Part shown: positions 25,728-34,038 of the stretch, one piece after another
Layout: the number at the start of each line of letters is the position of its first letter
Position numbering within the stretch: the stretch's first letter is position 1
Source of the DNA: Methylophilus glucosoxydans
Lineage (GTDB): Bacteria > Pseudomonadota > Gammaproteobacteria > Burkholderiales > Methylophilaceae
Reading direction: 5' to 3'
DNA: 64,000 bases
Assembly: GCF_042676145.1 (NCBI RefSeq)
Contig: NZ_JBHTJW010000001.1
Span: 434,001-498,000 of the forward strand
The notes under the pieces: generated by a model
The model's database searches: none
Told to the model about the DNA's origin: nothing
What the model saw: the letters and a program-made list of their open reading frames with translations, nothing else
Made by a program: the position numbers and the translations under genes

Positions 25728-26762
25728 TTACTTAAACTTGATCTTTTTGATCAAGTTAGTTTCGCCTTTGTAGTAATAGGCTTCGTATGAGATTTTCTTC
25801 AGAGAATAGACTTTTTCGATGACAATTTTGTCAGCGCCTATATTCTGTTCGTTTACATGGGCTTGTCTTGGCGCGTCCAGCGCTGTGAATGGAATAATCC
25901 TTTCAAATTCAAAGCCTTCGCCGTATTTGAACTCGATGGTGTAGATTAAATCATCCCAGTTTAGCGTGGCGTCATAGCCCTTGGAGACGCGGACGATGTG
26001 TACGTTGGGGTCGTGTGCTTCTTGAATGCGGATGATGGCACTGTTGAGCAAGACGACGCCTGACAAGACCATGGCACCGTAGCCAATTTTGCTAAAGAGG
26101 CTGATGGAGATTTTAGGTAGCACGTATTTCATCAGGTAGGTGGCTGCGACGGCAGCAATGGCGACCAGTATGCCGATGGTGAGTGCTTTTAGCGTAAATA
26201 ATCCGAAATAGGCATATAGGCCCAGTTTGACGATGTGCAGAAAAATCTCATTGGCTGCGCGGGTGGCGATGATTTCTTCTTTGCTGAGCCCGTATCTGAG
26301 GTAAACACCATTGAACAAGACGCCGACTGCGCCGGTGAGGGCGGAGATAAAGCCTGCGAGAAAACCGATGAATTTAAGAAAGTGGTTGGATAGCGCGGGT
26401 TTGTCTGCACTGGGGGCGGTGGTTTTTTTGAAGAGGTAGGGCAGGTTGCAGACCAGAAAAATGGCCATGCACAGCTCGATGTACATCGGGGCCAGGTAGC
26501 TGAGTAGCCAGGCGCCGACGATCACCCCCAGTAAGGCGAGGGGTAGAAAGTGCCTGACGATGCGCCAGTTAATGTGCTGGAAGAACAAATAAAGCTTGGT
26601 CAGTGAACTCACTGAGGTGCCTACCGATAGCGCCGCTGGCACCTGAGACGCCGGGAGCACGTGGCCCAGAATGGGGATCAGTAGCAGGCCTGCGCCGCCG
26701 CCGCAAACCATACTGATTGCAAACGCGATGAAGGCAATGAGGAAAACATTTAAATAAATCAT
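25728..26762 (-). CDS. TSUP-family permease with C-terminal soluble domain
   Basis: Residues 1-250 form a TauE/SafE-type (TSUP) membrane domain with about eight helices and the Gly-rich 'MVCGGGAGLLLIP' and 'FISALTGAVGVLFNG' repeats. These transporters move sulfur-containing anions or organic acids. Residues about 255-344 are an unusual hydrophilic extension with beta-rich character ('DDLIYTIEFKYGEGFEFERIIPF', 'YYYKGETNLIKKIKFK'), about 90 residues beyond the usual end. The substrate is unknown. A second, ordinary-length TSUP gene is at 31467-32225. Confidence 0.75.
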   Translation of the reverse strand: MIYLNVFLIAFIAFAISMVCGGGAGLLLIPILGHVLPASQVPAALSVGTSVSSLTKLYLFFQHINWRIVRHFLPLALLGVIVGAWLLSYLAPMYIELCMAIFLVCNLPYLFKKTTAPSADKPALSNHFLKFIGFLAGFISALTGAVGVLFNGVYLRYGLSKEEIIATRAANEIFLHIVKLGLYAYFGLFTLKALTIGILVAIAAVAATYLMKYVLPKISISLFSKIGYGAMVLSGVVLLNSAIIRIQEAHDPNVHIVRVSKGYDATLNWDDLIYTIEFKYGEGFEFERIIPFTALDAPRQAHVNEQNIGADKIVIEKVYSLKKISYEAYYYKGETNLIKKIKFK

Positions 26763-26992
26763 GTGGGGGCAGGGCAGGCGTTATGTTTGTGGTTGCATTT
26801 GAAACGCTTAAATCATAGCCCAAATGCCTGGGCTTTTAGTAAGTATCACTAAAAAAGCGGCAGTCGTTTGGCGGGCAGGGGGTAGCGCTCACCTTGCCTT
26901 GACTCGGGGAGCGTACTAAAGGTTGCAATAATCGTGTCATAGAGCGTGACTATGCTTGGCTGATAAATCTAAACATATGAGGATATAGCACG

Positions 26993-28132
26993 ATGAAAGC
27001 CATGATTTTAGCTGCGGGGAAGGGCACTCGCGTTCGGCCACTGACTTATGATTTACCCAAGCCGATGATTCCGGTGCTGGGCAAGCCGGTGATGGCTTAT
27101 CTGGTGGAGCACCTGGCATTGCATGGGGTGGCGGATATTATGGTCAATGTCAGTTATCTGCACAAAAAGATTCAGGATTACTTTGAGGATGGTCATCGAT
27201 TTGGCGTGAATATTGGCTACTCGTTTGAGGGCGATATTGTGGATGGTCAGGTAGTGCCGCATGCAGTGGGCTCAGCCGGTGGCATGCGCAAGATTCAGGA
27301 CTTTAGCGGCTTTTTTGATGAAACCACGATTGTGTTGTGCGGGGATGCGATTATTGATCTGGACATTACGCGTGCGGTGAAAGAGCACAAGGAAAAAGGC
27401 GCACTGGCGAGCCTGGTGACCATGCAGGTGCCAATGGACAAGGTGTCTGGCTATGGTGTGGTGGTGACCAACAATGAAGGGCGCATTATTTCGTTTCAGG
27501 AGAAGCCTAGCCAGCTGGAGGCGCGCTCTAACTGGGCGAGTACCGGCATTTATATTTTTGAGCCGGAGGTGCTGGACTTGATCCCCTCTGGCAGCGAGTT
27601 TGATATTGGCTCGGACTTGTTTCCTTTATTGGTGCAAAAAGGCTTGCCGTTTTATGCGATCCAGCATCCGTTTAACTGGATTGATATTGGCGTGGTGACC
27701 GATTACTGGCTGGTGATGCAGCAAATGATGCAAGGCTTCTTCCCGTCGATGCCGATTCCGGGCAAGCAGGTCAAGCCGGGGGTGTGGGTGGGCCTCAACG
27801 TGCATATTGACTGGGAGCACACGCAGATTGAAGGGCCGGTATACATTGGTGCTGGTAGCCGGATTGATAAAAATACCCGTATTGTTGGCCCGACCTGGAT
27901 TAATTCTGGGTGCCATATCCAGCGCGACAGCACCGTCATCCGCTCCATTTTGTTTGATTACACCCGTATTGCGCAGGGCTATGAAATTGTTGAGCGCATC
28001 GTCTGTGGCGAGTATTGCGTAGACCGTAATGGCCGCATGGTGCATATGGATGATGACAGTTGCGACATTATCTGGACTGATGCACGGGAAAAAGTGGTGT
28101 ATCCGCAAAACTACGCTTATGCGAGGTTGTAA
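26993..28132 (+). CDS. NDP-sugar synthase (nucleotidyltransferase + left-handed helix)
   Basis: A 379-residue sugar-1-phosphate nucleotidyltransferase. The N-terminal Rossmann domain starts 'MKAMILAAGKGTRVRPLTYDLPKPMIPVLGKP', the classic GxGTRxRPLT...KPM signature, and has 'LCGDAIIDLD' for metal binding. From about residue 265 hexapeptide-like repeats ('GPVYIGAGSRIDKNTRIVGPTWINSGCHI') form a left-handed beta-helix. A final 40 residues look different from the usual family. The nucleotide and sugar cannot be assigned; mannose-1-P guanylyltransferase-like is likely. AGGA lies in front of the ATG. Confidence 0.85.
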   Translation: MKAMILAAGKGTRVRPLTYDLPKPMIPVLGKPVMAYLVEHLALHGVADIMVNVSYLHKKIQDYFEDGHRFGVNIGYSFEGDIVDGQVVPHAVGSAGGMRKIQDFSGFFDETTIVLCGDAIIDLDITRAVKEHKEKGALASLVTMQVPMDKVSGYGVVVTNNEGRIISFQEKPSQLEARSNWASTGIYIFEPEVLDLIPSGSEFDIGSDLFPLLVQKGLPFYAIQHPFNWIDIGVVTDYWLVMQQMMQGFFPSMPIPGKQVKPGVWVGLNVHIDWEHTQIEGPVYIGAGSRIDKNTRIVGPTWINSGCHIQRDSTVIRSILFDYTRIAQGYEIVERIVCGEYCVDRNGRMVHMDDDSCDIIWTDAREKVVYPQNYAYARL

Positions 28133-28177
28133 TTTCAGCGCGGTTTGATTTTACATGACTAGTCCGTTTTCATTTAA

Positions 28178-28222
28178 TTGACATTTAACTGTCAAGGATT
28201 TGTCATGCATGATGCCTATGCT
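28178..28222 (+). promoter_or_regulatory. PHO box and -10 before the PEP-CTERM gene
   Basis: Three 7-bp direct repeats with 11-bp period: TTGACAT (28178-28184), CTGTCAA (28189-28195) and TTGTCAT (28200-28206), split by 4-bp linkers. The PhoB consensus half-site is CTGTCAT. Ten bases after the last repeat is TATGCT (28217-28222), a fair -10. The same layout occurs before olsB and phoR in this window. Confidence 0.65.
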
Positions 28223-28250
28223 TTTCTCACTTTTTGAGGAGAGTATACAC

Positions 28251-29735
28251 ATGAAAAAAATGACTTTAATGATTGGCTTGCTAGTGGGCAGCATGGGCGT
28301 GGCTGAGGCTGCAACCAGTTATCAGATTAGCAAAGAGTGGACCTTTAGCCATAGTGGGAGTGGTTATTTGTCTGAAATTCCGGCATTTGATGCCATGACC
28401 AATACTTTATGGGTCGCCGGCGTCAAAGGCGTAGATGTTTTGAATGCGGCTACTGGCAGCCTGGTGCAGCATATTGACACCAGTAGCTTCGGTAACATCA
28501 ATAGCGTCAGCATCAGCAATGGCATGGCGGCATTTGCCATCGAAAACAGTGCACGTACTCAACCGGGGATCGTGCAGTTATATAACACCACAACCAGAAG
28601 TCTTGCGTCTGGGACTAATACATTTACGGTCGGTGCATTGCCAGATATGCTGACTTTTACGCCGGATGGCAGCAAGATTTTGGTTGCCAATGAAGGGACG
28701 CCAGATGTGTATGGCACACGTAAAGGCAGCACGGTGCCACGCGTATTCAATCCGGCAGCCAATGATCCAGTCGGTAGCGTGACTATTATTGATGTAACCA
28801 ATCGTAGCGTGGCGGCCACTGCCACGTTGTCTGGAGTGCCTACTTCAGGTAGCCATATTCGCAATAATACTGGCATGGATTATGAGCCTGAGTATATTGC
28901 CGTCAGTGCAGATGGCAGCAAGGCTTACGTGACCCTTCAAGAGGCGAATGCCATCGGCATTTTGGACATGAACACCAATTCATTTACCCAGGTGGTTGGC
29001 TTGGGTGCCAAAGACTTCAGCCTGCCGGGCAACAGCATAGACCCGCTTAACAATGGTAGCGTTAATTTTATTAGTGCCAACGTAAAAGGGTTGTACATGC
29101 CTGACGGGATCGCGACTTACAACGTCGCTGGCAAGGACTACTTGGTGACTGCGAACGAAGGTGATTTCCGGGAGGATGACGGTGATCGTTCTAATGCCAG
29201 TTCATTAGGCGCGACTGGGGATTTGGCCAATATCCGCGTATCAAACACCGATTCATCTGCAGGCGATCTGTACGCCGCGGGTGCGCGTTCTTTCAGCATC
29301 CGTAATGCCGATGGTAGTCTGGTTTACGACAGTGGCGATATCCTTGATAAAGAAGCTTTTGCACGTGGGATTTATGATGACGCCCGTAGCCGCGACAAAG
29401 GGGTTGAGCCAGAAGGTGTGGACTTGTTTACCCTCGGTGGCCGTACCATCGCTGCTATCGGTTTGGAGCGAACCCTGAAAGGGGCCGTAGCGCTGTTTGA
29501 TATCACTGATCCTACCAAAGTCAGCTTTATTGATATGATTGTCTCAGACGGCGACAAAGCGCCAGAAGGCTTGGTTGCGTTTGAAAAAGCCGGACAGATT
29601 TTCCTGGCGTTCTCGAATGAAAGCTCCAACACCACTTCCTTGTTCAAGGTCAGTGCTGTCCCTGAACCCGGCTCCGCAGCGATGCTGGGGATGGGCTTGC
29701 TCTCATTGGCGATGTTGCGTCGTCGACAAAAGTAG
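28251..29735 (+). CDS. PEP-CTERM-anchored choice-of-anchor I beta-propeller protein
   Basis: An exported protein of 494 residues. The ATG at 28251 has GAGGAGAG 8-9 bases upstream and begins a signal peptide ('MKKMTLMIGLLVGSMGVAEA'). The body has propeller-like repeats ('LTFTPDGSKILVANEGTPD', 'YIAVSADGSKAYVTLQEANAIGILD', 'YLVTANEGDFREDDGD') of the choice-of-anchor I family, some members of which are annotated as alkaline phosphatases. The C-terminus 'VPEPGSAAMLGMGLLSLAMLRRRQ' is a PEP-CTERM signal for exosortase processing. With the PHO box in front, a role in phosphate scavenging is plausible but unproven. Confidence 0.85.
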   Translation: MKKMTLMIGLLVGSMGVAEAATSYQISKEWTFSHSGSGYLSEIPAFDAMTNTLWVAGVKGVDVLNAATGSLVQHIDTSSFGNINSVSISNGMAAFAIENSARTQPGIVQLYNTTTRSLASGTNTFTVGALPDMLTFTPDGSKILVANEGTPDVYGTRKGSTVPRVFNPAANDPVGSVTIIDVTNRSVAATATLSGVPTSGSHIRNNTGMDYEPEYIAVSADGSKAYVTLQEANAIGILDMNTNSFTQVVGLGAKDFSLPGNSIDPLNNGSVNFISANVKGLYMPDGIATYNVAGKDYLVTANEGDFREDDGDRSNASSLGATGDLANIRVSNTDSSAGDLYAAGARSFSIRNADGSLVYDSGDILDKEAFARGIYDDARSRDKGVEPEGVDLFTLGGRTIAAIGLERTLKGAVALFDITDPTKVSFIDMIVSDGDKAPEGLVAFEKAGQIFLAFSNESSNTTSLFKVSAVPEPGSAAMLGMGLLSLAMLRRRQK

Positions 29736-29885
29736 TACGGTTTTATCTGTGCGAATGTCAGCCGGGTCTGGGAATCAGCCCGGCTGTTTGTTTTGCATGG
29801 CAGTAAATACCGGTGCGCGTTTCCTGTCTGGCGGTTCTGCGCTATAATCACGTGGAAAATTTTTCTAACGCAACGGGATGCAGAT

Positions 29886-30389
29886 ATGTCGGGTTACAAT
29901 CAGAGTTCAAGCATTAAAGAGTTAATTATTGCCATTCCAGGCGCCATTATTGCTTTCACATTGCTGGTTTCGCTGCTGGCATATCTTTTTGGCGTGTTTG
30001 GTGCCGAAAAAGCAGCCCCAAGCAAAGAAGCGGCTGAAGCAGCAGAGCAAAAAGTGCTGGCCAATATTGCCCCGGTTGCGACAGTGGCCGTGGCTGAAGC
30101 AGGTGGCGCGCACGTTGAAAAGAGCGGTGAAGAGATTGTTAAAGGCGTGTGTATCGCTTGCCACGGTGTGGGTGCCTTGGGTGCGCCAAAAATCGGTAAT
30201 GCCGGTGACTGGGGTCCACGTATTGCACAAGGCTATGAAACCTTGGTAAAACATGCCATCGAAGGGATTCGTAGCATGCCAGCGCGCGGCGGTAACGCAG
30301 AGTTGACTGACCACGAAGTCGCGGATGCTGTGGCCTATATGGCGAATCAGGCAGGGGCCAAATTTGATCCTGCCAGCTTGAAAAAATAA
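29886..30389 (+). CDS. membrane-anchored cytochrome c5-type protein
   Basis: A monohaem class I c-type cytochrome of 167 residues. I start at the ATG at 29886; the frame is open further left but without support. An N-terminal membrane helix (residues about 15-37) is followed by an Ala/Glu-rich linker. The haem domain starts at about residue 80 with CxxCH in 'GVCIACHGVGALGAPKIG'; the distal Met is in 'IRSMPARGGN'. It acts in the periplasm as an electron carrier. A strong terminator follows. Confidence 0.9.
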   Translation: MSGYNQSSSIKELIIAIPGAIIAFTLLVSLLAYLFGVFGAEKAAPSKEAAEAAEQKVLANIAPVATVAVAEAGGAHVEKSGEEIVKGVCIACHGVGALGAPKIGNAGDWGPRIAQGYETLVKHAIEGIRSMPARGGNAELTDHEVADAVAYMANQAGAKFDPASLKK

Positions 30390-30405
30390 ACAGCAATATT
30401 GCGAT

Positions 30406-30435
30406 AAGCCGCTTGAATCTCAAGCGGCTTTTTTA
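30406..30435 (+). terminator. terminator of the cytochrome c gene
   Basis: AAGCCGCTTGA and TCAAGCGGCTT form a perfect 11-bp stem with a three-base loop, followed by a T-run (TTTTTTAT). It lies 17 bases after the stop codon. Confidence 0.9.
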
Positions 30436-30613
30436 TTGGTCAGGGCGCTTCTACACCTTCAAATCGCTAAGCCAGGCAAGGCGCGCATGAAAAAATTTGA
30501 TGCTGCATATAGTTGATATGGCAGGAGAAATTTCTTGATGAGCAACGCCGTATCGCGACGGAAGTTGAGTGTGTAGCAGTGCCCGTAAATCGATTTCAGA
30601 TAGGTGCATAGCC

Positions 30614-31453
30614 ATGGCGAGATACGCAATTGGCGACCTGCAAGGTTGCTATCATTCTTTTATGCAGTTGCTGGCAAAGCTAAACTTTGCGCCTGGGCGC
30701 GACCAGTTGTGGCTGGTTGGCGATTTGATCAACCGCGGCACGGGATCACTACCGGTATTGCGCTGGTTATATGCGCATCGCGAGCATATCAAGGTGGTGC
30801 TGGGTAACCATGATTTGCATGCCATTGCCGTCGCACACGCCGTGCGGCCACCGCATCGCTTTGACACTTTAGCGCCTTTATTGGCAGCCGAGGATGGCGA
30901 AGCGTTATTACACTGGTTGCGGCATCAACCATTGATGGTGCTGGAAGACGACTATGCCATGATACATGCCGGCTTGTATCCGCAGTGGTTGTTGCCGCAA
31001 GCGAGGGCGCTGGCTGCCGAGGTTGAGGTGGTGTTGCAATCGCCCGACTATCTGGGCTTTTTGCAACAGATGTATGGTAATCAGCCTGCCGCCTGGCACG
31101 CGGACTTGACCGGCATGGACCGCTTGCGGGCGATTACCAATGCGCTGACCCGCATGCGTGTGGTGGATGCGGCCGGCGCGATGGAGTTCGCGTTCAAAGG
31201 CGAACTGTCTGAGCTACCGGCCGGGTATCTGCCCTGGTTTCAGGCGGCCGGTCGCCAGTCCGCCCAGGCCAAGCAGCCCATCCTGTGTGGGCACTGGTCG
31301 GCGTTGGGCCTGTATCAAGCGCATGGCGTGATCGCGCTGGACACCGGTTGTTTATGGGGGCGAGAACTGACGGCATACGCCCTGGACACTGGCGAGGCGA
31401 CGCAGGTGGCGCTGGATCCGCGTGATCAGCCGCCCGGCCTGGGTGGCGATTAG
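30614..31453 (+). CDS. apaH: symmetrical Ap4A hydrolase
   Basis: A 279-residue metallophosphatase that splits diadenosine tetraphosphate into two ADP and can remove Np4 caps from RNA. Metal-binding motifs are 'GDLQGCY', 'GDLINRG' and 'VLGNHDLH' in the first 75 residues. Later 'CGHWSALGLYQ' and 'ALDTGCLWGRELTAY' are also ApaH features. The ATG at 30614 gives the standard 'MARYAIGDLQG' start. A TSUP gene follows closely. Confidence 0.95.
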   Translation: MARYAIGDLQGCYHSFMQLLAKLNFAPGRDQLWLVGDLINRGTGSLPVLRWLYAHREHIKVVLGNHDLHAIAVAHAVRPPHRFDTLAPLLAAEDGEALLHWLRHQPLMVLEDDYAMIHAGLYPQWLLPQARALAAEVEVVLQSPDYLGFLQQMYGNQPAAWHADLTGMDRLRAITNALTRMRVVDAAGAMEFAFKGELSELPAGYLPWFQAAGRQSAQAKQPILCGHWSALGLYQAHGVIALDTGCLWGRELTAYALDTGEATQVALDPRDQPPGLGGD

Positions 31454-31466
31454 TCCGGGGGTAGGG

Positions 31467-32225
31467 GTGGAACTCTGGTGGGTGATTCTGGCCGCTTTTG
31501 GGGCGGGCGTGGTGGATGCCATGGTGGGCGGCGGTGGGCTGGTGACCGTCCCAGCTTTGCTAACCAGCTTTCCGAATACCGCGCCGGTGCTGTTGCTTGG
31601 CACCAATAAGTGTTCCAGTGTGTTTGGCACCAGTGTTGCCGCATGGCGCTATAGTCGGCATGTGCGTCTGGATTGGGCCTGGTTAGTCCCTGCAATGCTG
31701 GCTGCATTTTTAGGCGCCTGCCTGGGGGCATGGACCTTGACCTGGGTCGCGCCAGATTTTTTGCGCAAGCTATTACCAGCGGTGTTATTGCTGGTGTTGG
31801 TTTATACGCTCAAGTTTCCGCAGTTTGGGGTCGAACAGGGGGCCCGGGGCCACAGCGTGCGGCAGCGATGGATGATTGCGTTGGCCATTGGGGTCAGCAT
31901 CGGCTGGTATGACGGTTTCTTTGGACCAGGCACCGGCAGTTTTTTTATTTTTATGCTGGTGCGTTTTCTCGGCCAGGATTTTTTGCATGCTTCTGCCTCT
32001 GCTAAAGTGTTAAACGCCAGTACCAATCTGGCAACGTTAGCGGTGCTGGGCTGGAGCGGTGCAGTCTGGTGGCAACTGGGCTTGGCCATGGCGGCCGCCA
32101 ATATCGCGGGCAGCCTGTTAGGCAGTGCACTGGCGCTAAAGCATGGAACCACGCTGGTGCGCCGGGTGTTTGTGGCAGTTGTGACGCTTTTGCTGCTTAA
32201 AACGGCCTGGCAGGCATATGTCTAA
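31467..32225 (+). CDS. TSUP-family (TauE/SafE) permease
   Basis: A membrane protein of about 252 residues with the Gly-rich repeats 'GVVDAMVGGGGLVTVPALL' and 'WYDGFFGPGTGSFFIF' that mark the two halves of TSUP transporters; eight helices are expected. No ATG is available. I take the GTG at 31467, just behind the apaH stop, with a G-rich stretch upstream. An alternative GTG at 31422 would overlap apaH by 32 bases. The anion carried is unknown. Confidence 0.8.
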   Translation: MELWWVILAAFGAGVVDAMVGGGGLVTVPALLTSFPNTAPVLLLGTNKCSSVFGTSVAAWRYSRHVRLDWAWLVPAMLAAFLGACLGAWTLTWVAPDFLRKLLPAVLLLVLVYTLKFPQFGVEQGARGHSVRQRWMIALAIGVSIGWYDGFFGPGTGSFFIFMLVRFLGQDFLHASASAKVLNASTNLATLAVLGWSGAVWWQLGLAMAAANIAGSLLGSALALKHGTTLVRRVFVAVVTLLLLKTAWQAYV

Positions 32226-32246
32226 CGATGGGCTGAGCCATCACGG

Positions 32247-33044
32247 TCAGGCTTGCTTTTGCACCGCTGGTTCGCTGACGGTTTCAGGCACGGTCGCCCA
32301 GGGTAAGCGCGCCATGATTTCATTTCTTGCCTGGCTGGCCAGCGTTTGCCGGTCCAGCAGGCGCGCCTCTATCGGCGCACAAAAATGCAAATGCACTTTG
32401 GGTGACTGCATGTTCAGAAAAGACAGCATGGATTCGATCATGCTGGTTTCGCCGGCATACGCTGCTGCCAAGTTAGGGCTGCCGTCAGGCATGGGATAGT
32501 GGATTGCAATCGGGATCACCGTCGCCTCTGCATCAATCGCGGCCTGAATCAGGCTACTTTTAAACGGTAATACTTGCTGTCCATCGGTGGTGGTGCCTTC
32601 GGGAAACACGCACAGATTGTCCCCCAGTTTCATCGCCTGCGTGACTACTTTCAGCACGCGTGCCGCATCACGTTGGCGTGTCCGGTTAATAAAAATGGTG
32701 CCAGACTTTTTGACCAGATAGCCAAACACTGGCCAATCCTTGATTTCGACTTTTGCGACAAAACGCACTGGAATCAGGCTGTTCAAGGCATGGATATCTG
32801 ACCAGGAAATATGGTTGGCAACAAACAGCACATGCTTGGACTGCGGCGCCGGGCGTACGCCGCTCACCGATAACTGCAGGTTAAAACAGCGCAATAGTTT
32901 GGCACACCACCAGCGAATCAGCTGCTCGCGGCCACGACGGCCACACACAGGCAACACGAGCGTTGCCAATGTGAGTCCGGTGAGTGTGTGGAGAAAAATG
33001 CGGGCGGTGCGCCAGCAGAAGGTAAGAAAATTTGTTTTTGGCAA
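32247..33044 (-). CDS. olsA: PlsC-family acyltransferase, likely OlsA
   Basis: A 265-residue 1-acyl-glycerol-3-phosphate acyltransferase-type enzyme with the catalytic 'NHISWSD' (HX4D) box and 'VFPEGTTTDG'. It lies one base after olsB on the same strand, so it is probably OlsA, which adds the second acyl chain to lyso-ornithine lipid. The only start fitting the domain is the TTG at 33042-33044, with no ribosome site of its own. Translation probably relies on ribosomes finishing olsB. It could also serve general phosphatidic-acid synthesis. Confidence 0.82.
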   Translation of the reverse strand: MPKTNFLTFCWRTARIFLHTLTGLTLATLVLPVCGRRGREQLIRWWCAKLLRCFNLQLSVSGVRPAPQSKHVLFVANHISWSDIHALNSLIPVRFVAKVEIKDWPVFGYLVKKSGTIFINRTRQRDAARVLKVVTQAMKLGDNLCVFPEGTTTDGQQVLPFKSSLIQAAIDAEATVIPIAIHYPMPDGSPNLAAAYAGETSMIESMLSFLNMQSPKVHLHFCAPIEARLLDRQTLASQARNEIMARLPWATVPETVSEPAVQKQA

Positions 33045-33045
33045 G

Positions 33046-33837
33046 TTATTTCAAGAAATGCGCAGCATATCTGGGATTGATTCTGGATAAAGGTAACAAT
33101 ACCAGCATATCGGCTGTATTAAAAGCCGGATCCCAGGCAGGTTCGCCACAAATATAAGCCCCCAGGCGCAAATAGCCTTTCACCAAGGGTGGGCAGGTCA
33201 CTTCGAGTGACTGATCCAGGGCCTCGATCGGCAATGGATGGTGCGGAAACACACGATATTCCGCGGGAGACAGATAGTCTTCTCGCAGGCTGTTGAACAG
33301 CGAGGCAGCGGTGTGGCCGCCATCGTGCATGGAAATGCTGGCGCAACCAATCATGTATTCATACTGGCGGGCCATCATGTATTTGGCCAGGCCTGCCCAC
33401 AACATGGTGATGGTGCCACCGGTGCGATAATCGGCATGCACACAGGCACGGCCCACTTCTACCATCCGGTCAGACAAGGGAGCCAGACGGCTCAAATCAA
33501 ACTCTCCGGCAGAGTAGTAACCGCCTGCCAGCATGGCCTGCATCGGGTTCAGGATGCGGTAAGTGCCCACCACTTGCTGCGTGGCATCATCGCGGACCAG
33601 TAAGTGATCGCAAAAGGCATCGAAGCCGTCTACATCAAGGCCATTCTGGCTCTTGATCTGCGCGCCCATTTCTTCAGCAAACACCTGATAGCGCAAGCGT
33701 TGCGCTTCCATGATTTCTTCTGCGGTTGTTGCCAGAGCAACACTCAGCGTTGAGTTGACTTTACGGTTGTTCTCGGTAGTTGGCTGAATTTCGGCTTGAT
33801 ATAGGCCATGTTCCTGCAAATTGCGTTCTAACATCAC
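33046..33837 (-). CDS. olsB: ornithine N-acyltransferase OlsB
   Basis: A GNAT-fold acyltransferase of 263 residues that makes lyso-ornithine lipid from ornithine and acyl-ACP. The family features are 'AQRLRYQVFAEEMGA', 'CDHLLVRD', 'EVGRACVHADYRTGGTI' and 'GYLRLGAYICGEPAWDPAFNTADMLVLLP'. AGGAGT lies 6-7 bases before the ATG. The olsA-like gene follows at once. A PHO box upstream fits the known induction of ornithine lipids under phosphate limitation, when they replace phospholipids. Confidence 0.9.
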   Translation of the reverse strand: MMLERNLQEHGLYQAEIQPTTENNRKVNSTLSVALATTAEEIMEAQRLRYQVFAEEMGAQIKSQNGLDVDGFDAFCDHLLVRDDATQQVVGTYRILNPMQAMLAGGYYSAGEFDLSRLAPLSDRMVEVGRACVHADYRTGGTITMLWAGLAKYMMARQYEYMIGCASISMHDGGHTAASLFNSLREDYLSPAEYRVFPHHPLPIEALDQSLEVTCPPLVKGYLRLGAYICGEPAWDPAFNTADMLVLLPLSRINPRYAAHFLK

Positions 33838-33864
33838 GCGACTCCTTGGTTGAGGTTTAGGGTG

Positions 33865-33920
33865 ATATTAGAAGTGTCACATGAATGATTGGTGACGTTC
33901 ACATGACAATTCTGTGACGT
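33865..33920 (-). promoter_or_regulatory. PHO box and -10 before olsB
   Basis: On the minus strand four 7-bp half-sites recur every 11 bp: ACGTCAC (33920-33914), TTGTCAT (33909-33903), ACGTCAC (33898-33892) and a weaker CATTCAT (33887-33881). Ten bases later is TAATAT (33870-33865), a good -10. This matches the PhoB plan of direct repeats replacing the -35. Confidence 0.7.
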
Positions 33921-33954
33921 TGACTATGGTGGCGGACATGCCCCATGCACTAAC

Positions 33955-33982
33955 AAAAAGAGCAGCCTAGGCTGCTCTTTTT
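33955..33982 (-). terminator. terminator of the glycine-zipper lipoprotein gene
   Basis: A perfect palindrome: AAAAAGAGCAGCC, then TA, then GGCTGCTCTTTTT. The A/T ends make it work on either strand. It lies 57 bases past the stop at 34039. Confidence 0.9.
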
Positions 33983-34038
33983 AAGGACCACACCCCAGAA
34001 GGGGATGGTTGCCATGCGGCGCTTAACGCCTGCTTCTG

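Noticed and set aside
28178..28195. TTGACA-TTTAAC-TGTCAA palindrome as a repressor operator or plain -35
   Set aside because: The symmetry is a by-product of 11-bp direct repeats. The PHO-box reading explains the next half-site and the -10 spacing, and no good -10 lies 17 bp from TTGACA.
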